Of a stretch of DNA of 64,000 nt, positions 1-9,365 are shown in pieces. Source of the DNA: Bog-473 sp963701955. GTDB taxonomy: Bacteria; Actinomycetota; Acidimicrobiia; Acidimicrobiales; RAAP-2. Each line of letters starts with the position of its first letter. Within the stretch, counting starts at the first letter, position 1. A program made the position numbers and the translations under genes. The notes under the pieces were generated by a model. That model made no database searches, had not been told where the DNA came from, and saw nothing but the letters and a program-made list of their open reading frames with translations. The stretch lies in NCBI GenBank assembly GCA_963701955.1, contig OY969694.1, forward strand, positions 2,666,001-2,730,000, written 5' to 3'.

Positions 1-573
1 CCCGGGCCCTCATTGGTCAGGATGGCCTCCAAGCGGTGAGAGTCCGACGGCGGTCGTGGCGACCAGATGGACCCCGCCCCGCCACTCGCGCAGGATCTGC
101 ATCAGTTGCGCGGCTTGCCCTGCGGCGGATTCGGCCCGGGTGGCGTTCCGCCATCCGACGAAGAGCGGGAATGGCCGATCCCTTCGAGCCCGTCGACGAG
201 TTCCGCGGTGACGGCGACGATCTCCTCGATCCCTTCCACGTCGCCGTAGTGCTTCTCGCCCCACTTCCCGTGCGCCTCCGCCATGCGCGCCGCCGCGCCC
301 GCTGGCGCCGGCGACGCCGACACCCTCGGAGAACATGGCGTGCACCGTGTTCGGCTCGAACCACCCGAAGGCGGACGTCACGACGTCCGCACCGACATCG
401 CCGAGCATGCCGCCCCGACCGGCGAAGTAGAAGGCGAACGGGTTGGACCATCCCCACTCGGCGGCCCAACCCGCGATGTCGGGGCTGAGGTAGGCGGCGG
501 TGCCGATGTCGTGGATGGGGACCGACGTCGCCTTGACGACGGCGAGCGCGGCATCGTGCTCATGTGCGCCCAT
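1..573 (-). CDS. SCO6745-family helical protein, C-terminus cut by window edge
   Basis: Function is unknown; similar actinobacterial proteins are annotated as the SCO6745 family. The N-terminal part contains AGWAAEWGWSNPFAFYFAGR followed by GADVVTSAFGWFEP, which resembles the family pattern of a conserved aromatic segment ending in a YFAGR-like stretch and then a VVxAxFxxFxP stretch. The start is the ATG at 573, preceded by GGGAGGACCCCAT, a good ribosome binding site. The coding frame changes at least twice (near 300 and near 170); the continuation contains KWGEKHYGDVEGIEE and then FVGWRNATRAESAAGQAAQL. The protein runs off the left edge, so its end is unseen. The family call is by memory of sequence pattern, not by search. 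Confidence 0.6.
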
Positions 574-591
574 ATGGGGTCCTCCCTTGGA

Positions 592-1135
592 TCAGCTCGA
601 TTCGAGCGGGATGGATGACGTCGTGCGCAGGACGCGTCGCATGCCGGGAATCGTTCCGACGACGGCCTCCATGAGCCGAGCCAGATCGGTCACGACCGTG
701 TCCAGGTGCGTGAATCGGTCATCGAGCAGGCCGACGACACTCGAGAGCTCCGGCGAGACCTCCTGCAGGGACCGGGTGGCCTTGGGGAGTTCGTTGGCCA
801 ATTCGATCGCCACGCCGCTGAGCCGCTCGGTCAGGCCGCGGAGCGCCAGAGGCGGAGTCCGACAGCGACGGGAGTGACGCGTCGAGGATGCCGACGGCCT
901 GCTCCAGTCCCGAGACGGCGCTCGAGATCCCCAGTGCGGCGAAGTCCATGCCCGTCCCGGCCCTGTTGACGCCGCCCTCGAGCCGTTCGAGCAGCGTCGT
1001 CAGACGGTCCATGCGCTCGGCGACGTTGTTCACGGCTTCGAGCGTGGCCAGGGCCGAGGAGGGAAGACGAATGACCGCTGCCGGGAAACCGATCATCGCC
1101 TCGAGAAACGACGTGAGATTCCACACCTTGATCAT
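592..1135 (-). CDS. Small helical coiled-coil-like hypothetical protein
   Basis: No function can be assigned. The protein is about 180 residues with one apparent frameshift near 830. Its N-terminus is hydrophobic (SFLEAMIGFPAAVIRLPSSA), followed by a long heptad-like helix (NVAERMDRLTTLLERLEGG) and a second leucine/valine-rich helix (VVGLLDDRFTHLDTVVTDLA). Short helical proteins of this composition are common in mycobacteria and are often mis-named as a RuBisCO-like subunit; there is no RuBisCO motif here. It lies between the SCO6745-like gene and the crotonase on the same strand, 18 bp upstream of the former, so co-transcription is likely. Confidence 0.55.
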
Positions 1136-1184
1136 GGGTCGAACGGGGCCAGGTGTCCAGTTCCTGCCTCTCGCTCGGGAGGGG

Positions 1185-1868
1185 TCAGTTCAGCTCTGTC
1201 TCAATGGCCTCGTGCAGCTCGTCGAGCACCGGCTTGCGGACGCGCATCTTGGTGGCGGCGTGTGCGACACGGTCGACCGCACCGAGGTCCTGGGCCACGC
1301 CGAGCGCGACCGACTCGAGGTCGCTGCGCCGACACCACCGTGTCGAGGAGGCCGGCTTCTCTTGCCGTCTGCGGGTCGAACATGTCACCGGTCACGGCGG
1401 CGTGATCGAAATGCGCCGGCGTGAGCCGGTGCCGGGCGAGGACGACGGCGAACCAGGGCAGCGTGAGCCCGATCCGGACCTCGTTGAGCCCCAGCCGGTA
1501 GGGCCCGTCTGCACCGATCCGGGCGTCGGCTGCCATCAGGAGGAACGCGCCCGCCGGAAAGGCATGCCCGGTGCACGCGACGACGACCGGTGCGGGGAAG
1601 GAGAGGATCCGTTCGGCCAAGGACGCGCCGAGCCGGAGGAGGGTGACGCACGTCGGCGCGTGGTCCGCCGAGCGTCTTCAGGTCGAAGCCCGCCGAGAAA
1701 CAGCCCGGCCGCCCCTTCAAGAGCACGACCGTTCCGTCGTGCTCGGCCCGGTCGAAGGCCTCGTGGAGCGACGCGCAGCATGGGGATGGAGAAGACGTTG
1801 ACCTTGCCGTCGTCCATGGTGACGGTGCTGACCAGGTCGGAGCGGGTGTACGTGACGGCGTCTGTCAT
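1185..1868 (-). CDS. Crotonase / enoyl-CoA hydratase family protein
   Basis: Crotonase-fold enzyme, expected to hydrate, isomerise or otherwise process an acyl-CoA in the cytoplasm. Readable pieces are an N-terminal VTMDDGKVNVFSIPML, then GRPGCFSAGFDLKTL (oxyanion-hole segment), then VVACTGHAFPAGAFLLMAAD and LGLNEVRIGLTLPW, and a C-terminal helix ending in HEAIETELN. The order and about 228-residue length fit small actinobacterial crotonases of the GKVNALS type. The usual PEVxxGxxPG segment is NEVRIGLTLPW here, so hydratase activity is not assured. At least three frameshifts (near 1750, 1640 and 1330) separate the pieces. The ATG at 1868 has CAGGAGGTG just upstream. It is divergent from the TetR gene across the palindrome at 1900-1927. 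Confidence 0.8.
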
Positions 1869-1899
1869 GGCACCTCCTGGTGGGGTGGGGCACTTATAG

Positions 1900-1927
1900 T
1901 GAAACAATGTTTCGGAACACTGTTTCA
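1900..1927. promoter_or_regulatory. 28-bp near-perfect palindrome, probable TetR operator
   Basis: The half sites TGAAACAaTGTT and AACActGTTTCA are mirror images over 28 bp with only a few mismatches around the centre (TTCGGAA). It sits in the intergenic region between the crotonase start (1868) and the divergent TetR-type gene (1976), where an autorepressor would bind. AT-rich half sites stand out in the GC-rich context. Confidence 0.7.
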
Positions 1928-1975
1928 ATATGCGGGGCTCAGCGGTCAAATGACTCCCACGAGCTGCCCTTTCTG

Positions 1976-2579
1976 ATGCCGCGGACCAAGCAGCGCACCC
2001 CGAGCTGCGAGGACGCTTGCTTGCCGCCGCGACCGATCTCCTGGCCGACGAGGGTGCGGCCGGTCTCACCGCACGGTCGTTGGCCGCCCGGGCGGAGACG
2101 TCGGCCCCGGCCGTCTACGAACTGTTCGGGGACAAGGCGGGTGTCGTGCGGGAGCTGTACTTCGAGGGATTCCGCCAGCTCGGTACCGAGCTGGCGGCGT
2201 TGGCGGAGACCGAGGACCCCGTGGCCGACCTCTGGAACCTCGCCAGCGCCTACCGCCGGTTCATCCGGGCCAACCGGGAGCTGGCCGAGGTCATGTTCTC
2301 CCGACCGTTCACGGATTTCTCACCGGGAGCGGAGGAGTTGGCGGCGACGAGCTCGGTCCGTGTCCTCATCGTCGGCCGGGTACGGCGGTGCATCGGACGC
2401 TGGGTCGGCTACGCGGCGACGAGACGGACGTGGCGCACGTCCTGGTCGCGTTGATCCAGGGCATGGCGTTCGCCGAGGCCGCGGGCCGGCTGGGGACGTC
2501 GACGGAGTCCATCGAGCGGCGCTGGCGCCTGGCCATCGGCGCGGCCCTCAACGGATTCGGTGTCCGCTCCGCCCAGTGA
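1976..2579 (+). CDS. TetR-family transcriptional regulator
   Basis: DNA-binding repressor, likely of the divergent crotonase and of itself. The N-terminal helix-turn-helix reads GLTARSLAARAETSAPAVY followed by ELFGDKAGVVRELY, the classic TetR arrangement, at about residues 30-65; the rest is a helical ligand-binding domain. The ATG at 1976 begins MPRTKQRT; a single-base loss in the C-run near 2005 and another shift near 2385 have to be bridged. The C-terminal part (DVAHVLVALIQGMAFAEA) ends at 2579, 20 bp from the convergent dehydrogenase gene. The inducer is unknown; an acyl-CoA is plausible from the neighbour. Confidence 0.8.
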
Positions 2580-2599
2580 TCGGGCGCGGCGGCGCAGCA

Positions 2600-3436
2600 C
2601 TACCGCCGCCGGGCGGCGGCACCCCTCGTGAGGACTGACTGGTAGAGCGCGGCCGGCAGGCGCGCGACGAAGTCGATCACCTTCGCATCGGGACCGACGA
2701 GCGCGCGCCGGCGGTCGCGGCGGATGGCGGTGAGGATCTGCTCCGCTGCCTTCTCGGGGCTGGTGATGAAGGCACGCTCGAAGTCCCTGACCGCCTTCTC
2801 GGGATCCCCTGCCAGGTCACGGACGCTCGCGTCCATGCGGGCATTGCGCGCGATGTTCGTCTTGATGCCGCCCGGGTGGACCGTCGTCGCCGAGACGTTG
2901 GCGTGTTCGATCTCGAGCTCCATGCGCAGCGTGTCGGTGAACCCCCGGACCGCGAATTTGGCGGCGTTGTAGGCCGACTGGGACGGCACGCTGATGAGGC
3001 CGAAGACGCTGGAGATGATTCACGATGTGACCCTCGCCGGACTGCTTCAGGTAGGGCAGGAAGGCCTTCGATCCGTACACCACGCCCCAGAAGTTGATGT
3101 TCATCAGCCACTCGAAGTCCTCGTAGGACATCGACTCGACGGTGGCGCCCGAGCGCGACCCCGGCGTTGTTGATGATCAGGTTGACGCGACCGTGATCGG
3201 CGACAACCTGATCGGCCCAGGCGTAGACGGCCTCCCGATTGGCGACGTCCAGCTGCTGGGAGGTGACTTTGACCCCGAAGCCCTTCGCACTGCGCCACCG
3301 TCTCGGCGAGTCCCGCGTCGTCGATGTCACTGAGGGCGAGGTGCGCCCCGCGTCGAGCCAAGGCGTTGGCGAGCGCTCGCCCGATGCCCGAACCGGCTCC
3401 GGTGATGGCGGCCACACGCCCGCGGAAATCCTGCAT
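2600..3436 (-). CDS. Short-chain dehydrogenase/reductase (SDR)
   Basis: NAD(P)-dependent oxidoreductase of the classical SDR family. In order it shows the cofactor motif TGAGSGIGRA (about residue 13), an LSDID acidic stretch, the NNAG motif (LIINNAGVA), the membrane-facing segment NINFWGVVYGSKAFLPYLKQ, and the catalytic YNAAK (SAYNAAKFAVRGFTD), then TTVHPGGIKTNIA. Length about 278. Frameshifts near 3290, 3150 and 3000 break it. It is the third gene of the group hydrolase, monooxygenase, SDR, with a 19-bp gap after the monooxygenase stop. A likely role is interconversion of the alcohol and ketone that the monooxygenase uses. Confidence 0.85.
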
Positions 3437-3454
3437 CGTGTTCCCCTCCCCGTG

Positions 3455-4975
3455 TCAGGAGCCGACGCGCTCGAGGGTCTTCTCCGGGAGCCTCGAGCCG
3501 GAGAACTCCATGATGGCGTCGTCAATGTCGCTCATCTTCAGCGCGCGGTAGTCGCGCAGGTAGCTCTGGTGCACCTTCCAGGGGTACTTCGTCCCCTGCT
3601 TTGGCAGGAGGTGGGCCGAGCGCTGGATGTACCCCGAGGTCAGTCCGAGGATGGGGCCCGACGTCGGCGGCGGCGTCCCGGTTGCGGGCCACGCACTCGG
3701 TCAGGCCGCGTTCGTGCATGTAGGTTGAGCAGGCGGCACACGTAGTCGCACGTGAGATCGCACTTCAGCGTCCACGACGCGTTGGTGTAGCCGATGGCCA
3801 GCGCCATGTTCGGGACGCCCTCGAGCATCATCCCCTTGTAGGTGAGCCTGGTCGCGGCGTCGACGGGCTCGCCGTCCACGCTGAGCGCGATGCCACCCAG
3901 GAACAGCAACTCGAGGCCGGTCGCGGTGACGATGATGTCCGCCTCGATCTCCTGCCCGACGTGAGCAGCAGGCCGCTCTTGGTGAAGCGCTCGATGTGGT
4001 CCGTGACGACCGATGCCGCACCCGAGGAGATGGTCTTGAAGAGGTCGCCGTTCGGGACGGCGCAGAAGCGCTGGTCCCAGGGGTCGTAGCGCGGCGTGAA
4101 GTGGGTGCCGATGTCGTAGCCCGGAGGCAGCTGGCGTTCCAGGCCCTTGGCCAGCATCCGCCGCACCAGCTTCGGGTACTTCCGGCTCACCTGGTAGAAG
4201 GCCTGGGTGAGGAGGGCGTGGAGCCACTTGGCCGCGGTCCCGGCCTGTTTCGCAGGAAGGATCTTGCGCAACAGCGCCACGGCAGGGCTCTTCTCGGGCA
4301 GGGAGGCGACGTACGTCGGCGACCGCTGCAGCATGGTGACGTGGGCGGCCGACCGCGCCAGCGCGGGGACCAGCGTGACGGCGGTCGCCCCGCTGCCGAT
4401 GACCACGATCCTCTTGCCGGCGAAGTCCAGGCCCTCGGGCCAGGCCTGTGGGTGCACGATGGTGCCGCCGAAGTCGTCCATGCCCTCGAAGTCGAGGCAG
4501 GTACCCGTGGTCGTAGCGGTAGTAGCCAGTGCAGGAGAAGAGGAACGAGGCCGTGAGCTCGACCGTCTCGTTGGTGTCGGTCCGCTCCGCGGTGACGTGC
4601 CAGCGCGCATCGGGCGTCGACCAGTCGGCGGCAGTGATGCGGTGGTTGAAGCGGATGCGCGCGTCGATGCCGGACTCCCTCGCCGTGTCCTTGATGTACT
4701 GCAAAATGGAGTCGCCGTCGGCGATCGACTTCTCGCCGTCCCAGGGTCGGAACGAATAGCCCAAGGTGTGCATGTCCGAGTCGGAACGGATGCCGGGATA
4801 GCGGAAGAGGTCCCACGTCCCGCCGATGGCGTCGCGGGCCTCGAAGATGGCGTAATCCGCCCAGGGACACTCGCTCTGGAGGTAGTGGGCGGCACCGATC
4901 GCCGGACAGCCCGGCGCCCACGATCAGGACGTCGAGGTGCGTCGACGCCGCCGTCCCTTCCGTCGTTGCTGCCAT
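3455..4975 (-). CDS. EthA-like flavin-containing (Baeyer-Villiger) monooxygenase
   Basis: FAD/NADPH monooxygenase inserting oxygen next to a ketone or oxidising sulfur. The sequence follows Mycobacterium tuberculosis EthA closely: N-terminal FAD site DVLIVGAGLSG, then GTWDLFRYPGIRSDSDMHTL (BVMO fingerprint area), RFNHRITAADWSTPDARW, the NADPH site VVIGSGATAVTLVPAL, TMLQRSPTYVASLP, PPGYDIGTHFTPRYDPWDQR, ADIIVTATGLELLFLGG and NMALAIGYTNASWTLKCDLT. About 500 residues; frameshifts near 4900, 4500, 3960, 3730 and 3650. The final residues TLERVGS end at 3455. Its ATG overlaps the stop of the upstream hydrolase (TGATG), implying translational coupling. The natural substrate is unknown. Confidence 0.88.
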
Positions 4976-5847
4976 CAGGCTGCTGCTCCGATCAGTTTGT
5001 CGTTCAAGGTGCCGCGCTCGCCGAAGAGCTCGTCCTCCAGGTTTCCACCAACTCGGTGGTGTCGCTGTCGTCGGGGTGGAAGCCCGGTCGGTTGTAGTCC
5101 TTCAGCTGCGCCCAGATGGCCGGGTCGACGAGCGGCGAGATCCGCAGTCGCCGCCAGCTCGTGCGCGAGGTTGCCACGGCGGTAGGTGGCGCGGTCGCCC
5201 AGCAGTGAGAGCACCACGGCCAGTCCCATGCCGAGGACGAACCCGAAGCGGAAGAAGTTCATCGTCCAGACCCGCAGTCGTTCGCCACCACCGACCGCCT
5301 TGTAGACGTCGAACGCCACCGCTTTGTGCTCGGACTCCTCGAGTGCGTGCCAGACGAAGAGGTCGCGTACGGCCTCGGCACCCATGAGGTCGCGGATCTC
5401 CTCGTTCCTCAGCACGAGCTCCGCCAGCGTGGCGGTGAAGTGTTCGAGCGCCGCCGTCGCGGCCAGGTTCGAGATCGGCGGAAGGATGCGCTCGCGGAAG
5501 CGCAGCCCGACCCGGGTGACCCGCTCGTACCGTCTTCGTCGGATACCCCAGCTCGGCCGAGCCGGTCGTTGAAGACCCGGTGCTCGCGCCCGTGCACCGC
5601 CTCCTGCCCGATGAAGCCGGCGACCTGGCGCTTGAGCGCCGGGTCGGTGATCCGGTCGCGGTAGTGACGGACCGATCGGACGAAGTAGTCCTCCCCGTCG
5701 GGGAACACGGACGACAACGCCACGATGACGTGTCCCGAAATCAGGTCGCCGTCGGCGGCGAAGTGCCGCGGCAGGTCCCGCATGGACTGCCTCGAAGGAC
5801 ATCCGCCGGGTCGGGACCTTCCGCTCCGGGTTGCTGGTCTGGGCCAT
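4975..5847 (-). CDS. Predicted metal-dependent hydrolase (PF10118 type)
   Basis: Belongs by pattern to the predicted metal-dependent hydrolases found next to lipid oxidation genes in actinobacteria. Key pieces are FIGQEAVHGREHRVFN, containing an ExxH-type pair, and FVWHALEESEHKAVAFDVYK (EExEHK, about residue 180), both probably metal ligands. A hydrophobic helix FGFVLGMGLAVVLSLLGD follows. Frameshifts near 5790, 5550 and 5130 break it. First gene of the operon with the EthA-like monooxygenase (TGATG overlap) and SDR, and divergent from a TetR gene. The exact reaction is unknown; ester or lactone hydrolysis after Baeyer-Villiger oxidation would fit but is only inference. Confidence 0.75.
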   Translation of the reverse strand: MAQTSNPERKVPTRRMSFEAVHAGPAAALRRRRRPDFGTRHRGVVVRVPRRGGLLRPIGPSLPRPDHRPGAQAPGRRLHRAGGGARARAPGLQRPARPSWGIRRRRYERVTRVGLRFRERILPPISNLAATAALEHFTATLAELVLRNEEIRDLMGAEAVRDLFVWHALEESEHKAVAFDVYKAVGGGERLRVWTMNFFRFGFVLGMGLAVVLSLLGDRATYRRGNLAHELAATADLAARRPGHLGAAEGLQPTGLPPRRQRHHRVGGNLEDELFGERGTLNDKLIGAAA

Positions 5848-5914
5848 GGTGGCCGTGTGCGGTCATCTCTCTCTCGCCTCCCGCTCGGCTCGTGCGCTCA
5901 TGGTAGACTAAATG

Positions 5915-5936
5915 AGAGATTTCACTCAAATTCTCT
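5915..5936. promoter_or_regulatory. Imperfect inverted repeat in divergent promoter region
   Basis: AGAGATTT and AAATTCTCT face each other around CACTC in an AT-rich stretch between the hydrolase start (5847) and the TetR start (5943). Position and symmetry fit the operator of the adjacent regulator; one arm has an extra base. Confidence 0.5.
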
Positions 5937-5942
5937 ATTTTC

Positions 5943-6569
5943 TTGGAGCAGAGCGTTGACCCTGAAGCCGACCCGACCCCGGAGACCAAGGGAGCCCAGA
6001 CGCGCCGGGCGATCCTGCAGGCGGCGATCACCCGGTTCGGCCGGGACGGGTTCCGCTCGACCTCGGTCGTGGACATCGCCCGGGATGCCGCCGTCGGGGG
6101 CACCGTGGCCTACGCCTACTTTCCGAACAAGGAGGCCCTGTTCCTGGCTGCCGTCGACGAGGACGCGGCGGGTGTGATCCAGGAGGGCCTGGCCACCGTC
6201 CTCGACGTGGCCGACGTCCGGCGCTGGCACGACACGTTGATCTTCACCCTGGTGGAGGCGGTCGAACGCCATCCTCTGGCGCGACGCCTCCTGGCCGGCC
6301 TCGAGCCCGATGTGACCTTCCGGGTGCTCGAGATCCCGGCCCTGAACGAGCTGCGCAAAGCCTGCACGGAGCTGCTGCGCACGGGTCAGGCCGCCGGGAC
6401 GGTGCGGGCCGATATCGACCCCGCCACGGTCGGGAGCGGCATCATCGCCCTCATGCTGGCCGTCCTGATGTCGGTCACCCAGGTCGGCAACGAGGCGGCG
6501 GTGGCCTACTCGCACGACGTGGCCGCCGTCTTCGAGGCGGCGCTCACGGCCCCTCCAGCTCCCGGATAG
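5943..6569 (+). CDS. TetR-family transcriptional regulator
   Basis: Intact 208-residue repressor. The helix-turn-helix is seen at about residues 17-62: AQTRRAILQAAITRFGRDGF, then STSVVDIARDAAVGGTVAYA followed by YFPNKEALFLAAV. The C-terminal domain is helical with a hydrophobic GIIALMLAVLMSV segment. The open frame begins with TTG at 5943; no strong ribosome binding site is seen. It is divergent from the hydrolase/EthA-like/SDR operon, the same arrangement as EthR beside EthA in mycobacteria, so it probably controls that operon. A specific EthR orthology is not claimed. Confidence 0.85.
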   Translation: MEQSVDPEADPTPETKGAQTRRAILQAAITRFGRDGFRSTSVVDIARDAAVGGTVAYAYFPNKEALFLAAVDEDAAGVIQEGLATVLDVADVRRWHDTLIFTLVEAVERHPLARRLLAGLEPDVTFRVLEIPALNELRKACTELLRTGQAAGTVRADIDPATVGSGIIALMLAVLMSVTQVGNEAAVAYSHDVAAVFEAALTAPPAPG

Positions 6570-6629
6570 CCGGAGACCCGCGCCACCCCGCGTCCGGGAG
6601 GGGGTCAGCCTGGCTGATTCATGACCCTG

Positions 6630-6642
6630 ACGTTAACGTTAA
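6630..6642. promoter_or_regulatory. Overlapping palindromes upstream of exporter/MerR unit
   Basis: ACGTTAACGT and TTAACGTTAA are two perfect overlapping palindromes 10-25 bp upstream of the exporter GTG start. MerR-family regulators bind such short dyads within the promoter, and a MerR gene is the next gene downstream, so this may be its operator. Confidence 0.4.
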
Positions 6643-6652
6643 ACTTCTGGGA

Positions 6653-8451
6653 GTGGCGACCGCGACGCTGACCGACACCAACGGGGCGACCCCGGACGGG
6701 CTGGCCCCCGGACCCGCCGTCGGCGTACCGCTGGATCGCGCTGGGGACGGTGACCCTGGGCACCCTGATGGTGTTCATCAACCAGTCCATCGTCCTGATT
6801 TCGCTGCCCGACATCTTCCGTGGCATCGAGCTCAACCCGCTGACTCCGGGCAACACCGGCTATCTGCTGTGGATGCTGATGGGGTTCACGCGTGGTGCTC
6901 GCCGTGCTGGTGGTCACCCTCGGCCGGGTCGGCGACATCTTCGGCCGGGTCAAGATCTTCAACCTCGGCTTCATCATCTTCACCGCGTTCTCGCTCCTTC
7001 TGGCCGTGACCTGGCTCACCGGCACGCCGGCCGCCATCTGGCTCATCGCCATGCGCATCGGCCAGGGCGTCGGCGGCGCCATGCTCTTCGCCAACTCCTC
7101 GGCCATCATCACCGACGCGTTCCCCGCTGATCAGCGGGGCTTGGGTCTGGGCATCAACAACACGGCGGCCATCGCCGGTTCGTTCGTCGGGCTCGTCCTC
7201 GGCGGCGTGCTGGCGCCGGTCGAGTGGCACCTCGTCTTCCTGATCTCGGTGCCCTTCGGGATCCTCGGCACCCTCTTCGCCTACGCGAAGCTCGAGGAGC
7301 GGGGGATGCGCACACCGGCCAAGATCGACTGGTTCGGCAACGTCACGTTCGCGGCCGGCCTCATCCTCGTCCTGGTCGGGATCACCTACGGCCTGCTGCC
7401 CTACGGCGGGCACTCGATGGGCTGGACCAACCCCAAGGTCCTGGCCGAGATCATCGGCGGCATCTGCTGTGCTCGTCGTCTTCGGCATCGTCGAGACCCG
7501 GGTCAAGCAGCCGATGTTCCGCCTCTCCCTCTTTCGCATCCGCGCCTTCTCGGCGGGCAACGCGGCCAGCTTCTTGGCCTCGCTCAGTCGGGGTGGGCTG
7601 ATGTTCATGCTGATCATCTGGCTGCAGGGGATCTGGCTCCCGCTGCACGGGTACAGCTTCTCGCAGACACCGCTGTGGGCCGGCATCTACATGATCCCGT
7701 TGACGATCGGATTGCTGGCAGCGGCGCCACTCAGCGGCATGCTCGCCGACCGCTACGGCGCGCGGCCGTTCGCCACGGGCGGTTTGGTGCTCGCCGCCCT
7801 CACCTTCATTCTGTTGAGCCAGTTGCCGGTCAACTTCTCCTACGTGGGGTTCGCCGCGCTCATCTTCTTGAACTCGGTGGGCATGGGCATGTTCATTGCG
7901 CCGAACCAGACCGGAATCATGAACAGCCTGCCGGCCAACCAGCGGGGCGCCGGGGCCGGCATGGCCGGGACGTTCAATGCCTCTGCCCAGGTGCTCTCCA
8001 TCGGGCTCTTCTTCACCCTGATGATCCTGGGCCTCGCCTCGACACTGCCCTCGGCGCTCTATCACGGCCTCACGGCGCAGGGAATCAGCCCGGCTCTGGC
8101 GAACGAAGGTGTCGCATCTGCCGCCGGTGGGCAGCCTCTTCGCGGCGTTCCTCGGCTACAACCCGATGCAGGTCCTTCTGGGTCATGCGGAGTTGGCACG
8201 GCTGCCGCACTCGACCGCGGCGTACCTCACCAGCCGCCAGTACTTCCCGCACCTCATCGCCCCTGCCTTCTCGAAGGGTCTGACGGAAGCGTTCTCCTTC
8301 GCGGCGGGCGCCTGCCTGGTCGGTGCCGTGGCCTCGCTCCTGCGGGGCGGCAAGTATCACCACGAGGACGACGTGAGCGACGCGTCCCAGCCAGGATCGG
8401 GTGCCGGCCCAGGAGGCAATGGCCGAGACCGAATCGTTGCTGGTCGACTGA
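6653..8451 (+). CDS. MFS drug exporter, DHA2 (EmrB/QacA) family
   Basis: Integral membrane proton antiporter with about 14 predicted helices. Visible are TLGTLMVFINQSIVLISLPD in helix 1 (the D-containing DHA2 start), VVTLGRVGDIFGRVKIFN (motif A), RIGQGVGGAMLFANSSAII (motif B), GLGINNTAAIAGSFVGLVLG (motif C-like), and a second half with SGMLADRYGARPFATGG. It starts with GTG at 6653; frameshifts near 6720, 6890, 7465, 8110 and 8400 must be bridged. The C-terminus appears to be AMAETESLLVD ending at 8451, 1 bp before the MerR ATG, indicating one transcript. Substrate unknown. Confidence 0.85.
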
Positions 8452-8452
8452 C

Positions 8453-8951
8453 ATGGCGGTCTCCACGCAACGGGACGACGCCGCGGCGGCACCTGACGAG
8501 CACGCTGCCGAGTCCGGCATCCGGATCAGCGACGCCGCCACCCGGGTCGGCGTCTCGGCCCGGACCCTGCGCTACTACGAGGAGCTCGGCTTGCTGACAC
8601 CGTCGCTCTACACCCCTGGTGGCGAGCGGCGCTACACCGACGAGGACCTGGCCCACCTGCAGCGGATCCTGGAGCTGCGCGAGGTCCTCGGGATGAATCT
8701 CGACGAGATCCGCGAGTTCCTCGCCCTCGAGACCCGGCTCGACGAACTGCGCGCTTCGTACCGCGCCACGAAGGGCGCCACCAGCAAGAAGGCCTTGGCC
8801 GAGCAGAAGGCGACCCTCCAGGAGGCACTGGTGCTGAACGAGTCGCTGGCCGAGCAGATCAGCGCCAAGCTCGCCCGGATGGACGGCTTCCGGGCCAAGC
8901 TGACCAATGACGCCGAGCGGTGCCGGGAGCTCCTGACGCGAGCTCGAGTAG
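8453..8951 (+). CDS. MerR-family transcriptional regulator
   Basis: N-terminal winged helix-turn-helix ISDAATRVGVSARTLRYYEE (about residues 22-41), then LGLLTPSLYTPGGERRYTDE and LQRILELREVLGMNLDEIRE, a textbook MerR DNA-binding domain, followed by a dimerisation coiled coil (ALVLNESLAEQISAKLARM). No cysteine metal-binding loop or drug-binding domain is seen. The frame stays open past the probable end; a one-base shift near 8940 gives a TAG stop at 8949-8951, matching the usual length of about 165 residues. It follows the exporter directly and probably regulates it through the dyad at 6630. Confidence 0.82.
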
Positions 8952-9004
8952 CCGGGAGAGCCGTCGGAAGGCCGGGCCGACCTTCCGCTGCATACGCTGG
9001 TCGG

Positions 9005-9352
9005 GTGCCGTACGACGAGGACCTGGCGCAGCGGATCAGGGCCCTGGTCGGTACCGAACGCGGCCTCACCGAGAAGCGAGATGTTCGGCGGGCTCGCCTT
9101 CCTCGTCGGGGGCAACCTGGCCGTCGCGGCCAGTGGCCAGGGTGGCCTTCTGGTCCGGGTCGGTGCGGAACGATCGGACCAGCTGGTGGCGACGACGAAG
9201 GCTTCGGTCGCCGTGATGCGGGGACGCCCGATGACGGGTTGGCTGCGGGTCGAGCCGTGAGGACCTCAGGACCAAGCGGTCAGCTGGCCAAGTGGGTCGA
9301 CATCGGAGTCGGCGTCGCACGATCGCTGCCGGCGAAGGGGGCGACGGGATAG
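9005..9352 (+). CDS. TfoX N-terminal-domain protein
   Basis: Small protein of the TfoX/Sxy N-terminal domain family (PF04993 by pattern), about 115 residues. Sequence order is PYDEDLAQRIRALVGTERGL, then MFGGLAFLVGGNLAVAASGQ, GGLLVRVGAERSDQLVATTK, VMRGRPMTGWLRVEP, and the C-terminal QLAKWVDIGVGVARSLPAKG. Frameshifts near 9080 and 9255-9280 interrupt it. GTG at 9005 is the likely start. In actinobacteria these stand-alone domains are widespread and of unknown role; a competence function should not be assumed. Confidence 0.8.
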   Translation: MPYDEDLAQRIRALVGTERGLTEKRDVRRARLPRRGQPGRRGQWPGWPSGPGRCGTIGPAGGDDEGFGRRDAGTPDDGLAAGRAVRTSGPSGQLAKWVDIGVGVARSLPAKGATG

Positions 9353-9365
9353 TGCATCCCAGCTC

